A stretch of 64,000 nt of DNA from Brachionus koreanus (Eukaryota > Rotifera > Eurotatoria > Ploima > Brachionidae), in assembly GCA_016987375.1 (NCBI GenBank), contig PJRA01000077.1, positions 1,088,069 to 1,152,068 of the forward strand, written 5' to 3'. The notes under the pieces were generated by a model. The model did no database searches, was not told the DNA's origin, and saw only the letters and a list, made by a program, of their open reading frames with translations. The position numbers and the translations under genes were made by a program. Shown here one piece after another: positions 1 to 12,082 of the stretch (its first letter is position 1; each line of letters starts with the position of its first letter).

Positions 1-745
1 AGGTTGACAGCTTAAAAATACAAAAAAAACTATAAATATTTAGTCAAGCTTTTTTATGTGCAAGAGAAAAATTTTGTGTGATGTATTCTTTTTTATTTAA
101 ATAAAAAAAATTGAGTTGTTTTGGTCAGAATTTTTTTGTGTGTGAAAATCTATTTTTTGGTTGTTATAATCTTATTTTTGATTGTAAAAAGATTTTTCCT
201 GTTGCGTTTATAGAACTAATTAAGAGCTTGCAGAAAAAAAAGTTAAAAGCTATTTTAGCATTAATTTCTGTTCAATTTTTTTATTTTGTACCAAATTTCA
301 CAAAATCGTCAAAACTCGTTTTCAATTTTTTGTTGAAAGGGGTTTAAACATGCGCCCCGTATCAAAGATATCTTGAAGATATGCTTCTGCAATAAAATGT
401 TTTTTTTTTAAATAACTTTGAGCATGATTATTTTAATTTGATCATAAACTTGAATTTGCCAAATTTTAGAAAAATTTTTTCACATCTTTATAACTGGCTA
501 AATCAAGTATTCATGTCTAAAATGAATTATTTTAAAAATATTTAAATTCTTTTTATATATTTTTGACAAAATTAGCGATAAAAAAAGGTAAATTTTCAAC
601 AAGTTGTTATGACTTATTGATACAAAAATATGAATAATAAATAGAAAAATCTAATTTAAGTACAAAAAAAAAATTGAAAATAAATTTCATTTTTTAATGA
701 ATATTTGCATAAAATTTTAATTTTAATTAAAAAAAATTGGCTAAA
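1..745. other. Left-edge noncoding stretch, possible further GCN2 exon
   Basis: AT-rich sequence with no convincing open frame. On the minus strand, around 349-385, a TTGCAG-type acceptor is followed by a short stop-free stretch whose phase would be compatible with splicing from the GCN2 donor at 749/750, but the residues do not resemble the HisRS-like domain clearly enough to call an exon. A segment near 420-470 recurs at 3692-3741. Confidence 0.35.
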
Positions 746-3700
746 TTACTCTAAATTGGATGAACTTATAATGTCAAACGATGCTTCGAAATACTCTCTG
801 GGATGTTGACCACTTAGCTTCATTTTTTCTGAAAACACTTTTCCTATGTGATATCGTTTTATGTTGGTCAAACCATTTCTGGCCAAACATTTAGCAAATG
901 GTATCTAAAATAAAAAATGAATAATTGAAAATTTTTTCTTATTTTTTGAATTTATTCTTTACTCTATGATTGTATGCAAGGCACAAAACAAGACCACAGT
1001 CATCAGTCAACTTATAGGCTTTGTTGTAATCATCAAAAAAAGAAGTAAATGGTGTCAGCAAAGGATAATGAAGCAAGTAACCACCATGGCTCTGAAATAT
1101 GCGCACAAACTGATTGTGTACACATTCCCTAATTTGCAGCATTCTAAGCGAGCCAAAGTTTTTTGCATGAGTGGCAAAGAACGAAGCGTCATCTATGAGC
1201 GAACACTTTTGATCAAATATAGCCTTTAGTATTTTTTTATAATTGGTAGACTGTTTGTTTTTGAACGAATATTCCAACAATTCATCCAAAGCAACCTCAT
1301 CTGCCTTGCGCGGAATCGATTCATTAAGCAAAAGCTGTTTTGCTGTCGGCCTTATAGACGGATCATGATCGAGCATCAGTTTGATCAGCGATAGGTGAAC
1401 ATCTTTCTTTTCGTCTTCAATGTGACTTTTAATCTCAGCGTCTTGTGATCTAAGCTTTTGTAGCACTGAAATTCTCTCCATTATTGTCGAAAAAGGAAAA
1501 CACATCTCGTAGAATACAATTCCGAGACTGTATATATCCACTTTTTGACTGTACATATATTTATTTTTTTTATATGGAATCATTAGTTCTGGGGCCACAT
1601 AGAGCGCTGTGCCCACTGCTCCACTCAAGCACTGCGAGTCGTGCTGCAGCGAATCGCCAGTATTAGCCATATGAGTTAAACTTAGCGACACTGCATTGTC
1701 CTCAACAGCAATGTCACACATACCTGGCGCTGTTATTTGTTCTTTTTGAATTTTGAATCTGGACGTGGCCAGACCAAAGTCACCGATTTTAGCGTGACCG
1801 CACAAACCGATAAGAACATTGCTTGGCTTAAGATCACGATGAATCATGCCTTGCTCATGTATATGATTAAGACCTTGGAGTATTTCTCTGAATAATATCC
1901 ATACTTTTTCCTCATTGCGATAAAGTCCATTGTCTATTAAGTCCTTGAGAGTTTTTCCACCACAATACTCCATTTGAATGAATATGTATTGGCGCAATTT
2001 TTGTCCTTTTTTAATTTCACCATTTTTATGAGCCTTGTTCGAATCTGATTTTTTAGGACACTTTTTTTTCTTGACATTTTCTGAACTATTTTCAGCAAAA
2101 ATTACCGACTCGTCCGATTCTTCCTTGTTATTTAGCGAAAAAGTGACCTTTTTATTATGTAAAAATTTTCCTATTGATTCTTCGGACGATTGAGATGAGA
2201 ACGAGCTCGCTTCGAATTCGTTCTCACTCTCGGATTCAATCGGGCTCAGAGCTTCTTTTTTCGAGTCCGAGTCTTCCTCTTCGACTCCGTCGCTCAAATC
2301 GCTCAGGTCCAAGTCCCTGAATTCGTCGTCCATAGACTCAAATTCTTCATCATTTTCTTTGTAATCTTCGGCATTTTGCTCCACCCATGTCGAATAGTAT
2401 CTGACCACATTTTCGTGGTTCAGTCGCGACAGCAGTTTAATCTCCCGAGTAATCAGTTTATTGTAGTGTTTGCTATTCGGGTTTATACGTATTCGCTTTA
2501 TGGCATACGAACGCTGGTCGAGTTTGTTTGTGACTTTTAGCACTTCGCCATATGCTCCCTGGCCGAGCATGCCGATCACTTCAAACTCCTTATTGAGCCG
2601 TGATTGCGAAGAATAATCAGTGAATGATTTTATTTCATCATCATCTTGATTTTTTAATTTAAAATAAAATTTCAATTTATTTAGATAAAAAAATTTTTTA
2701 AAAATGTGTTACAAAAAATAGGATTTAATTTTTTCTAAGATAAAAATGACTTATAATCTTATTTTTGGTGACAAAATGAGCTCAAAATGTTACAAAAAAA
2801 CTTCATCAAAGATTTTGACCTTGATAAAATGTTGGCAAAAAAGACTTGAGCTATCAAAATATCTTAAAGCATACTTTTCTGGAAAACAAAATTCCAAAAA
2901 AAAAAATAGCATCTAAGAATATCTAATTATTTATTGATATAAAATTTGAAAATAAAATTTAATGATTTTTTTGGTTAGGGTATTAGGTTTTCCAGACTTG
3001 GCTAAAAAGGACCCTTTGATTTTTCACAAAAGAATTTAAATAGAAAAATAAAATTTCCTAATAAGTTGGTCACTTGTCTCTCAACTCAGTTATTTTCTAT
3101 CCAAAATTGAGAAATACCACCAGCGACTCTCAAAAGACATGGAATTCAATGAGTCAAATTGTATAGTAATGTATATTGTCAACTCAAAAATGCAAAACAA
3201 GGCGAAGCTTTTTGCCTAATCGAGTAGCAAATAATTAGAATGTGTGTGAATGATCACTTTTCAAAGCAAATTTGACAAACCAGTTCAAAAAAAAGACTGA
3301 ATCATGTCGATAGAATTAAAAAAAAAAGTAATTTTAATTTAACTAAGTTTGACTTTAGAACATTAACTATTATTATATTAGTTGCAATAAGTCAAAAATA
3401 TCAATTTAAAAATATCTAACAACTGTTTAATGCAGAGTTGTTTAAAGTCATAAGTTTCAAGCCAAATCGGCATATTGAAGTTTATGGTCAAAATTTTATA
3501 ATCGTGCTCAAATATTGATGATTTTTACAAATTTCTAAGAAGTTTTTTAAATAAAAAATTAAATGCAGAAAAATTTTTTCAAGTTTAGCATAACATGTTA
3601 AACGATATCCATCTATGTGCATAATTCTGCATTCAGAAATCTTTTGCAGAAACTTGCAGACATAAAAAATCAATCTTTTTTATATGTTAACTCTTGAGCA

Positions 3701-6700
3701 TGATCATTTTAATTTGATCATAAACTTAAATTTGCCGCCAAATCAAAGTCTAAGAATTTAAAATTTATAATTTTTATTCTTTAAAAATCGTTTCAAATTA
3801 TTAATTAAAAGAAAAAACTTTACTTTAAATTTTAATTAATAAAAATTTTCTTTTGTTTAAAATAAAAATGTCAAATGAAAAAAAAACTAGCTTAAATAGT
3901 AAATATATATTTAATAAATAATATTAATTATAATTTTATAATTTTTAAGAAAATAAAGCAATAAAGAAAAAATTTCAAGTCAAGTTAAAAGAATTTTTTT
4001 TTGCTATGTTAAATCGAATTTTATTAATTACTTTATTTGGTGGATATTGTTATGAATACCTTTGGAATTAGGAATCAGAGAACTTGTGTGTTGACCAGCA
4101 AATACATGTTTTAATCCTAGTCAATTTCGATAGTTAAGTCCGTAGTTGCACTTTAATTTTTTAGACTAGGACTTTAATTTAAATAAAAAAATCAAAAAAT
4201 TATACCATGACTTGATTGTGTACTTTTTTTTGTTAAAAATTAGATACTATTACTCATTTTTTTATAAATTGATTTAGTCAATTTTTTTACAATTTTAGTC
4301 AAAATTTATCGGCCCAAAAGTCAAAAATAAAAATATGAATTCAACAATTTTTTCAAAAATTTTTTGATTCTGGAAAATAAATTTTTGGTTAGAAGCTTAA
4401 CCAAAGACCAAACCCAAATAGAGCAAAAACTAGACTTGTTAATTGAACTAAAATTCGAAAACTTGAAGTTTTGGGTAAAAGTTCAATTGAAATATGTGAA
4501 CCAGAATCAAAAACAACACCAATACCGAGTAACCAAAAAAACAGAAAAAAAGTTCGAAATTTGGGTGGATCAAATTTTCTCTCAAGTATAGTTGACAATT
4601 CTGAGACTAATGGATCTGAAAATAAAACAAGTTTTTTGGGCATGGAAAATAAGTTTAGAACCTATGAGTCATTAAATTTTGTTGTTGAACCAGAAAATCA
4701 AATTTTTAGCGCATTAAGCTTTTAAAGACACCATAAAAAAGAAATAGCAGGGCTCGCTGAGGTGGCCCAATTAGTATTTTCGGTTACCGCCTCTTCAGTA
4801 CCATCAGAAAACCTTTTTAGCTCGGCTGGATTAGTTCAAACTGAAGTTAGAAATAGAATAGAACAATCTGTTTTAGAAATGGTTAATTTTGTTATTAAAA
4901 ACAAGTTTAATTAATTTAACCCATATTTAATTATTTTAGTTTCGAAATTTTTAATTTTTTTTCTTTTAAATTTGAAATTTTCTTAATCACAATTTTCGTA
5001 TTTTAAATTTTAATTCAATGTGTTTTTTTTTTAAATTTGAAATTTTGAAATAGGATAAAGCTTAATTTTAGACTTGAAATTTTTCAATTTGAAATATTAT
5101 TTCAAGTCAAATATTAGTTCAAATAAAATAATTCAATATTAGAAGTTTTGATTTTATTTCAAATAGGAAAAATTATGAAAAACTTCAAAGTTTTAAAAGT
5201 TCAATTAACAACCCTAGTAAAAACCTCGAAAAAATATTTATTTTTTGGACAGTCAATTTTAATGATAAAAAGAATCCTTTTAAATAGTATACTCACTATT
5301 TGAGGTTTAAACAAAGAGCTTTAAGAATTTTTATAATAATATTTAAATAATTAGTATATGTGTACAAAGCCATGTGATTTTTAAATCTAAAAGAATACAA
5401 TTCTAGAACGAATCTTTTAAAAAATTGGCTTTCACAGGTTTTCATATACGAAGAATAATACTGTGTGACCAAAAAAGTCAAATTCAGATAGTGCTTAAGA
5501 ATTAATTTCTACAAATATGAACAATATTGTACTGTTTGAGAACCATTTTCGTACACTTAGAAAAAAAAACAAGGTCACAAAATCTTTTTTGAATTACAAA
5601 TATATTATTAAAGAATTAACTATTTAATTATTTGTTTTTTTTTTAGCAAAATCTAAAAAAATTTTTCTTTTTTAAATTTTTGTGCAAAATTTCAGAAAAT
5701 TAGAAAATTAAAAATTTTCACAAATTATTTAGTCAACAGTGTAAAATAAAATTGGGGATAGTTGATGTTAGCCGATTTAATAACTGTGTTCAAAAATATG
5801 ATTTGAAAAATTTTCAAATATAAAAATTCAATAAATAGAAGAATTGAGTGTAAGAAAAAAATTTAATGTTTAGAAAAAAAAATTTTTTTCCCTGCGGCGA
5901 AAATGAATTGCTCAGATTTATGTGTATTATCAATTTTTTAAAAATTTTTAAACTTAATTACCGTCATGATAATGAACCGATGAAGTACGTTTTATAATCG
6001 ATGAGTTGAAATTTCTTACACCTGGCTCAGAAATTTTTTTCATAAAAGGATGTTCACGCAAAAATTTACAATTAACTTTGTCCGATTTTTTAAAACAACT
6101 TAAAAAATTATTTACTCAATTTTTCAAATAAAAACATCTAATTAATTACGAATTTATAAAATTTTTTAATTCAGGAGGCAAATTGCTTGGCACTTGTGCA
6201 TGAAAGCTTTCGATTTTTTCACCCATGAACAACGATAGGACCAAGAGACCCAATTGATGAATGTCCCATTTGGTACTCCCAGTTGAAATATTTGTCGCAT
6301 CTTTAGCTACCAATTCATTCAGATTGTGCAACCTTAATAAACAAAAATAAATAAAAACATTTAAAAATAAGTTCTTTTAATTTTAAAATATACTTTTTAA
6401 CTAGCTCATAGTCACTTAGCTTAATTTCAAGACTATTCTCTTTCATGTGAATGTTAGAAGCTTTCAAATCTCTGTGTACCAACGAGTTTGAATGCAGGAA
6501 TTCCAGTGCATCCAACAATTGATTTACAATTGATTTTAGAGTTGACTCGCATATAATGTAAGACTGTTTGTTTGCAATAAACATTTCTATTGTATTTCCT
6601 TCAAAGTGTTCCATACAAATCTAAATTTCTAATGTTGAAAATTTAATAAATAATTTAATTACATTTACTTGAACTGTAAAAAAATTGCGATTTGTTTCTC

Positions 6701-8381
6701 TTGAATATCTATAGGCTATGTACTTGACCAGTGTGCTGTTACTTAATTTGGACAACCTTCGAAATTCGGACTCTATTTTGCTCATTTCGGTTAAACATAC
6801 ATCGAGCTTTTTTGGCTCAAAAATTTTGTTCTTTTCCAGGCATATTTTCCATTCATAAATATTGAAAATTTCGTTTGAATTTTTCTCAATACCACGGTAT
6901 ATGCTGAATGAATGATCGGACTCGGCTTTCACTAATTTAAAACAATTGACTCTCAAGTGCACTGGTTCTTTGAATTCTAGCAAAAATGGTTGAAAAAAAG
7001 CTCTATTTTCCAAATTTCCCATATCACTAAAAAATAATCTATCTATAGAACAAATTGTAGCTTTTAATTTAAATGATTTACTTTTCATTTTCACTTTTAC
7101 ATGAGCGACTCCTCGATGGCGAGTTGAATGAAGATAAACGCTCCTTAATTAAAAAAATATTATTTCATTTATCAAAAAATAAATTCGAGATTTTTTATTA
7201 AATTTAAAATATAAAAAAAAATAAAAAAATTTGTATTTTATTTCGATTTTCTTTTCATTTAAATTAGAATAAATGTTTTTTAGCCCCCTAGTTTTAATTG
7301 AGTTTTATTTTCAAATTAATCTATTAAAATTCGTCAATAAACTTTCAAAAACAATCTAGAAAATAATTTAGAAATTTTTAAATTAATTTAATTTGGTTCA
7401 TATTCAAAAAAATTTATTCATTTAAATGTTGGGAATGTGTGAATTTGACAAAAGAAGCCTCAAAACCTTTCATTCTGGAAGCCTGTGGAAAATTCTGGGG
7501 ATACACTCGCCTGAGACACTGTCGAATGCAAATCTAAGTCAATGCATTAAGAAGAAAAGATTGCAATGGGTTGGACATGTACTTAGAATGAAAGAAAAAA
7601 GAATAGCAAAAAAGGCTATTCAATGTTCACCCCAAGGGCGACGCAAATAAGAAATTTATTTTAATAAAATAACTCAATTTTTCTTTATTAAACATGTAAA
7701 TTTTTAATATTTTTTATGATTACAAAACTGATGTATCCTTACCCTTTTCTCAAGTTCTCTTTCTTTTTTACGTTCGAGTTGAAGCATTCTTTTCTTTTCG
7801 TCAACAGCTTGGTGAATTTTAGCAAACTAGAATTTTCTAAATGTTAAAGCATGAAAAAACTAAATTCTCAATTTTACCAATTGGTCATCAATTTTAGATT
7901 TATCTATTTCGCAATAGCTCTCCTGAAGCTTCTTCATTTCTAGCTGATAATTATTTTCCAGTCTTTGCTCATAGAATGATTTAGTCGGAGGTTTGTTATT
8001 TGCGTAGAGAAATTCTCTGACCATTTGACTCAACTGATAGACCATTTCAGAGCCCTTTAACTCTTGGGCCTTATTGACCAGTTGTTTGTGCAGACTTCGA
8101 ACCTGTTCCTGTGACAGGCCCTTGTCATTTTCGAGTATTATTGTCGGAGGCTCGTTCGGATACTCTGGGCCAAATTTTACCTTCAGATCTATTTGCACAT
8201 AAAATTGAGTAACTTCATGTTGGGACTCGGAATTCAAAGGAAATAAAGTAATCTTAAAAATAGGATGGGACTTTTTTTTTGCATTTTTTTCTTTAACCTC
8301 TCTCAAATCAACAAAATTCGAAGAGTAAATTGATTGAAGTACCATAAGCTCATCTTCTTGTTTTGCTTGAAAATCTTCCAT
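746..8381 (-). CDS. EIF2AK4: GCN2 eIF2-alpha kinase (EIF2AK4), nine exons
   Basis: Amino-acid starvation sensor that phosphorylates eIF2-alpha. Exons joined from splice sites with consistent phase: 8381-7878, 7826-7743, 7143-7082, 7026-6669, 6620-6394, 6332-6150, 6098-5962, 2644-963, 904-746 (1131 aa if the TAA at 746-748 is used). Domain order matches the family: N-terminal RWD (Gcn1-binding) in exon 1, charged K/E helix in exon 2, pseudokinase in exons 4-7 (HRDLKASN kept but no DFG; the place reads LSDYE), then a full kinase in the 1.7-kb exon with GQGAYGEV, AIKRIRI, HRDLKPSN, GDFGLA and GTALYVAPE, interrupted by the long acidic insert typical of GCN2. The last exon starts the HisRS-like region (IPFAKCLARNG) but stops after 53 codons; humans have about 500 more residues. 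The stop overlaps a GTAATT donor, so splicing to exons left of the window is possible. Confidence 0.93.
4364..4914 (+). pseudogene. hAT-family transposase relic (dimerisation domain)
   Basis: From about 4726 to 4914 an open stretch reads as the C-terminal hAT dimerisation domain: LAEVAQLVFSVTASSVPSEN followed by LFSSAGL and RNRI, then a stop. The 5' part (4364-4725) is open in shifted frames and ends in a stop just before the domain, so the gene is frameshifted and dead. It lies antisense within a GCN2 intron. The SVPSE-LFS-AGL-RNR pattern is diagnostic for hAT proteins; the superfamily subgroup cannot be told. Confidence 0.8.
5745..5900. repeat. Dispersed repeat, copy 1 (CCCYGCGGC end)
   Basis: Shares the block AATTGAGTGTAAGAAAAAAA, then TTAATGTTTAGAAAAAAAAA and a GC-rich end (CCCTGCGGC) with copies near 16165-16285 and 19310-19480. 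Function unknown; probably a terminal part of a mobile element. Confidence 0.6.
7426..7650 (+). pseudogene. Non-LTR retrotransposon reverse transcriptase tail
   Basis: 74-codon open stretch in a GCN2 intron (between exons 7743-7826 and 7082-7143), antisense to the host. It contains the end-of-protein pattern of endonuclease-type LINEs: IKKKRLQWVGHVLRM, then RIAKKA and a QGRRK run before the stop. No endonuclease or RT core is nearby, so it is a 5'-truncated copy. Confidence 0.75.
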
Positions 8382-8598
8382 TAATTTAAAATTTTAACAT
8401 CTAAAAAATAAGTCTAAATTAAATAGGATTATTTAATTTAGGTCTCTTGGCTTTTTAGGTCCAAGAAATAAATTCAAAAAGATTGAAAAATTTTTTCTTT
8501 CAAAAGTTAGACTTTATTTTAAATTTTTGACGAATCGATCAAGTGACATATATTGATACATTAATGATAAAAATAAATTAATTTTATTAAGAAAAAGT

Positions 8599-9551
8599 TT
8601 AATCATAGCTTGATATTTGAGATGCCACTGCCCAGTTAGTCTGCAATTCCTTGCACTCTTCCACTCGTGAGCCCTCTTTGGTCACAACTGCAATTGAGTA
8701 CTTAAAATTTAATTAAAAAAAATCAAAAAAATAAAATTTTTTAATCTAAATTTACTTTATCATATGCTCTACCGTCTCTGTAGTACAGCAATTTCATGCA
8801 TCTGTCTATGACTTCTCTGGCCTGAGCTTCATTAATACGGTTATTGTGTTTATCAAGGAATTCTCGCATTATAGGCTAAGTAAAATTTTTTTTTTTTTTA
8901 AATTTTAAAAATTTTTCACATGTCTTACCACAGCCAAGTAATTTCCGTATCCTGTAGCAATACATGGAGCTTGATATGCGTTGCCTAGCAAATCAACAGA
9001 TCCAAGGAATCTAAAATAACATTTTTTAGAATAAAAATTAAAATTTTTTTTTAAATTTAATATGTAAAATTGTAATAATTAATTTTTTGTTCATAATTTA
9101 AAATAATAAATTAAACTTACGGCTGCTCATCATCTAATCCTGCAATGACTAGTCTGTTCCACAAAGGATCGAAATTTGATCTTCTATTGTACAAAACACG
9201 GGTACACCAGGAAAACAATTGTTTTGGTTTATAGACATAGCCGTCATTTAGACAGTAGTCTTGGTTGACTTTTTCCATTATTTTCTCTATCAAAAATTGA
9301 AAATCAGAGTAGTCGCCAGAGGCCCCGATCACTGTTTTCTCATTGACTTTGAAGACTCGTTGTAATTGTCTCATCTGGGCCATTGAGCCGTACGATCCGA
9401 GCAAATCAGCGGCGATTAACACTCCGCCGTCGAATTGAATGCCGAGAACTGATGTGCCAGTTACCATCGGATTTCTGTGCCACAAAATTTTGTTTAATTA
9501 GAACTTAAATTTAAAACAAGCTTACTGTGTTTGCTGTCTAGGATGCTCCAT
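8599..9551 (-). CDS. PSMB4: Proteasome subunit beta type-4 (PSMB4, beta7)
   Basis: Non-catalytic beta7 subunit of the 20S proteasome core. Five exons join in phase: 9551-9526, 9474-9121, 9010-8929, 8875-8756, 8700-8599, giving 227 aa. The start of the mature chain, TQNPMVTGTSVLG, is conserved, as are the AADLLGSYGS, GASGDYSDFQ, LYNRRSNFDPLWN, ATGYGNYLA and KLLYYRDGRAYDK blocks. Only seven residues precede TQNP, much shorter than the roughly 45-residue propeptide in vertebrates. It begins 263 bp from the divergent geminin-like gene and is closely followed on the same strand by GCN2. Confidence 0.96.
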
Positions 9552-9814
9552 TTATATTAATTTAATTATTCTGAAATTAAAGATTAAATAGAAAAAATTT
9601 TATTCTCTTTTCAAAATTTTATTTGCGAATTTTAAATAGAAAAAAAAAATTCAAATTTTTTTTTAATTTTACTAGCATCATCTTTCTCTCGAGCTATTTA
9701 GACTTGTGAACTTGAATTTCGCATTTGTTTTGCAAGGATCTGTTGCATTCAAATTTGTGAAATAAACTGCGTTTTTGGCTCAAAATAAAATTCACATTTA
9801 GATTTAAATTAAAA
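9552..9814. promoter_or_regulatory. Shared divergent promoter interval, PSMB4 / geminin-like
   Basis: The start codons of two oppositely oriented genes are separated by 263 bp, which must hold both core promoters and 5' UTRs unless there are upstream noncoding exons. A pocket around 9675-9780 is richer in GC than its surroundings (it includes CTCTCGAGC). No TATA box can be singled out in such AT-rich DNA. Confidence 0.5.
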
Positions 9815-10191
9815 ATGTCTAAGCAAAGAAAAGACGCCGAGGTGGAATGTAATTTGGAGAACGAGTTGTCGCAGGATGACGAATTTTTGCTAAAAAAATT
9901 AAATCTAACCGAAGAGCAAATTAAACTGAAAGCGGCGAACCAGGAGGCTTTTTGGAAGAGTGTTGCCGGAACTTTACGCGCTGATTTAAGAGACGCACTT
10001 GATGATAACCAAGAAGTAAATTCTTGATAAAATTTTTTTTCTTTAAATTTTTCAAAACGAATTTTTCAAACAAGCTGCATCGGCTTAAGGAACTAATGGA
10101 AGAAGAAGGGCAAGATTTGGAAAAAGAAAACTCGAAACTTGTGAGACTTGTCAACGAAGCAAAAGAAATATGCAATCAATATGTGGGCTAG
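9815..10191 (+). CDS. Geminin-like coiled-coil protein, very short
   Basis: Two exons, 9815-10015 and 10075-10191 (59-nt intron), encode 105 aa. The centre, AFWKSVAGTLRADLRDALDD followed by NQELHRLKELMEEE and a KENSKLVRLVNEAKEI heptad segment, matches the geminin coiled coil (WK-VAE-RR-AL--ALKENE-LH-EIE). Geminin binds and inhibits the licensing factor Cdt1. Vertebrate geminin is about 209 aa; here only about 47 residues precede the coiled coil, with no N-terminal destruction box, and little follows it. The family also includes GEMC1 and Multicilin, which share the coiled coil but carry a C-terminal TIRT region that is absent here. Geminin is therefore preferred. An upstream exon is possible, but the divergent promoter leaves little room. 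Confidence 0.75.
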
Positions 10192-11262
10192 TTTTTTGAT
10201 CGAGATTGTATATCATTTTATAATTGACGTCAGTCTACCTCAATTAAATATTAAATCTATTAAGTGTTTCTAATTAATTTTTTTCTTTTAATTTTTACTA
10301 ATGCATCTAGAATATCAATAAATTTTATTTCAATTAACTAAATTCAAATATTTTATTGTTATCGTTATAAAAATGAAATAATAAAAAAATTAAAATTTAT
10401 CTCAGCGACCTTGTGTTAGAAGCAGCTAAATATTATTTGTTTTCATTTTATTAAAAAAAAATTAATTTTAATTTAAAAAAGTCAGATTTTAATGCGATTA
10501 AAAGTTTTTTTTCTTTATCTTTTATAAATTTAAATCAAATTTCTATGACTTAAATAAATTTGGCAAGTTGTTTGGAAATGCTAAACAAATTTGATTCACC
10601 ATACTAAACAACCACTAATTTAGTAAAGCATACCATAGATTTAACAAAACAATCAAGAATCAAGCCAATTTTCATTCATTCTGTTTTGCATCCGAAAGTT
10701 AATTAAAATAACCCTAAACCCATCAAATAAAAGTTGAATAAATTTTGTAAATTTATTAAAAAATTGAATAAATTGAATAAAAATGCTGAATTTCAAGAGT
10801 AAATAGGAAGAAGACCTATCATTCAAACTAAAAAGCATGTTATTATGTTCCCACAATCAACTGCATGAGAGATCATTTATAATTTTAATAGAAAATAAAA
10901 TTAAAAACTAAAATAAATGTGAATCTGTGAAATGAAGTTAAACGAAAAGAAATACATCTTTTGTGTAAACAGGTGTAAACAATAATATTTTTTGGAATTT
11001 TTTTTGGTATTTTTATTTAATTAATGGAAAAAGTTAAGTATTTTAATTGAACATTTTACAAAATTTTTAGTATCGCCTTTTTATGTAATTTTTAAATATA
11101 AAATTAAAATTTAAATATAAAAAATTTTTTCTTTTTAAAATTTTAAATCATGTCCGTTGCTATTCTTTATTTAAATTAAAATAGATAAAAAATAATTAAA
11201 TTGAATAGTTCTAAATATTATAACCAGATCAAATTTGATTTTAAATGGTATAAGTTTGGGTA

Positions 11263-11478
11263 TTGTGAAATTCAAATACAAAAAAGACAGAAATTCTTTC
11301 TATTTTGATAAATTAAAATCTACTACAATAAAATATTTAGAAATATTGTAAGTAAAAATGGTGCAACAAAATATGATGCACTTTTTTGGAGTATTTTTTA
11401 AAAAATATTTTATTTTAGTAAATTTCAATTTACCAAAATAAGATAAATTTTTGTTTTGTTTGTATTTGAATTTCATAA
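11263..11478. mobile_element. Foldback MITE, 216 bp, TA target duplication
   Basis: The left end TTGTGAAATTCAAATACAAA and the right end (reverse complement TTATGAAATTCAAATACAAA) are long imperfect inverted repeats that extend about 70 bp inward through ATAAATTAAAAT and AATAAAATATTT blocks. TA dinucleotides flank both ends (11261-11262 and 11479-11480). No coding capacity. A related, decayed copy lies at 53535-53690. The TA duplication suggests a Tc1/mariner-type driver. Confidence 0.75.
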
Positions 11479-11689
11479 TAATACAAGTTTAACATTTGTG
11501 AGATACAGTATTAGTAGTAGTAAATAGAACAACATCTTGAACTGTGAAAAAATTCAAGTAGAGTTCTTATGGACTGTAGATGTAGCTTCAGCAAAAATTT
11601 TCCTTCAGACAGAGGTCGAAAATATTTTTCATTGTTGATATGACGATTTAATTAAAAAAAAAGATGTTTTTTGCCTTGAAAATAATAGA

Positions 11690-11945
11690 ACACTGTACAC
11701 ATTTCACACTTGATGCTAAAGATTGAATCTCTGAATTAACTGGCCTGAGTCCGAACAAATGTTCAATGCTTAGAAAGAAACACGGATACCAAAAAAAGCC
11801 TTTTAATGGACTCCTCAAAGGCGACGTGAGTTAGGACGACCAGCAGTTACAAAGAAGCCAACAATCACATAAAGACTCATCGAAATGCTAATCACATGGG
11901 CAGAAGCAAGGGTTAATGCAAGGGATCAATTTTAATGGACTGTAT
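11690..11945 (+). pseudogene. LINE reverse transcriptase C-terminal relic
   Basis: Translated with breaks, the stretch contains the end pattern of endonuclease-type LINE proteins: TPQRRRELGRPAVTKKPTIT, then a stop, RLIEM, TWAEARVNARDQ and W. This is the same protein region as the relic at 7426-7650 but extends further downstream, so it is another 5'-truncated copy. Confidence 0.65.
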
Positions 11946-12082
11946 ATTTATACCTATACAATTAATAATTTTTTATCCAATTTGTCAATAATAAAAAATT
12001 GCATATGCAATTGTTAATTGTAAATTTACAATTTTAATTGAATATCCTCTTCTAGGGCTTTTATCCTCGTCGCCAGATTTAA

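Larger units (their letters stand above)
2645..5961. other. Long GCN2 intron with transposon relics
   Basis: This 3.3-kb intron separates the pseudokinase from the kinase exon. It contains a hAT transposase relic (4364-4914), a dispersed repeat end near 5740-5900 and a copy (3692-3741) of the short repeat at 420-470. I see no host exon in it; the flanking exons join in phase (GAC G / AT GAT). Confidence 0.75.

Noticed and set aside
111..347. 78-codon plus-strand open frame
   Set aside because: Low-complexity F/K/I composition typical of chance frames in AT-rich DNA, with no family resemblance and no splice context.
4389..4643. Minus-strand open frame over the hAT relic
   Set aside because: Shadow of the hAT coding strand; no motif of its own.
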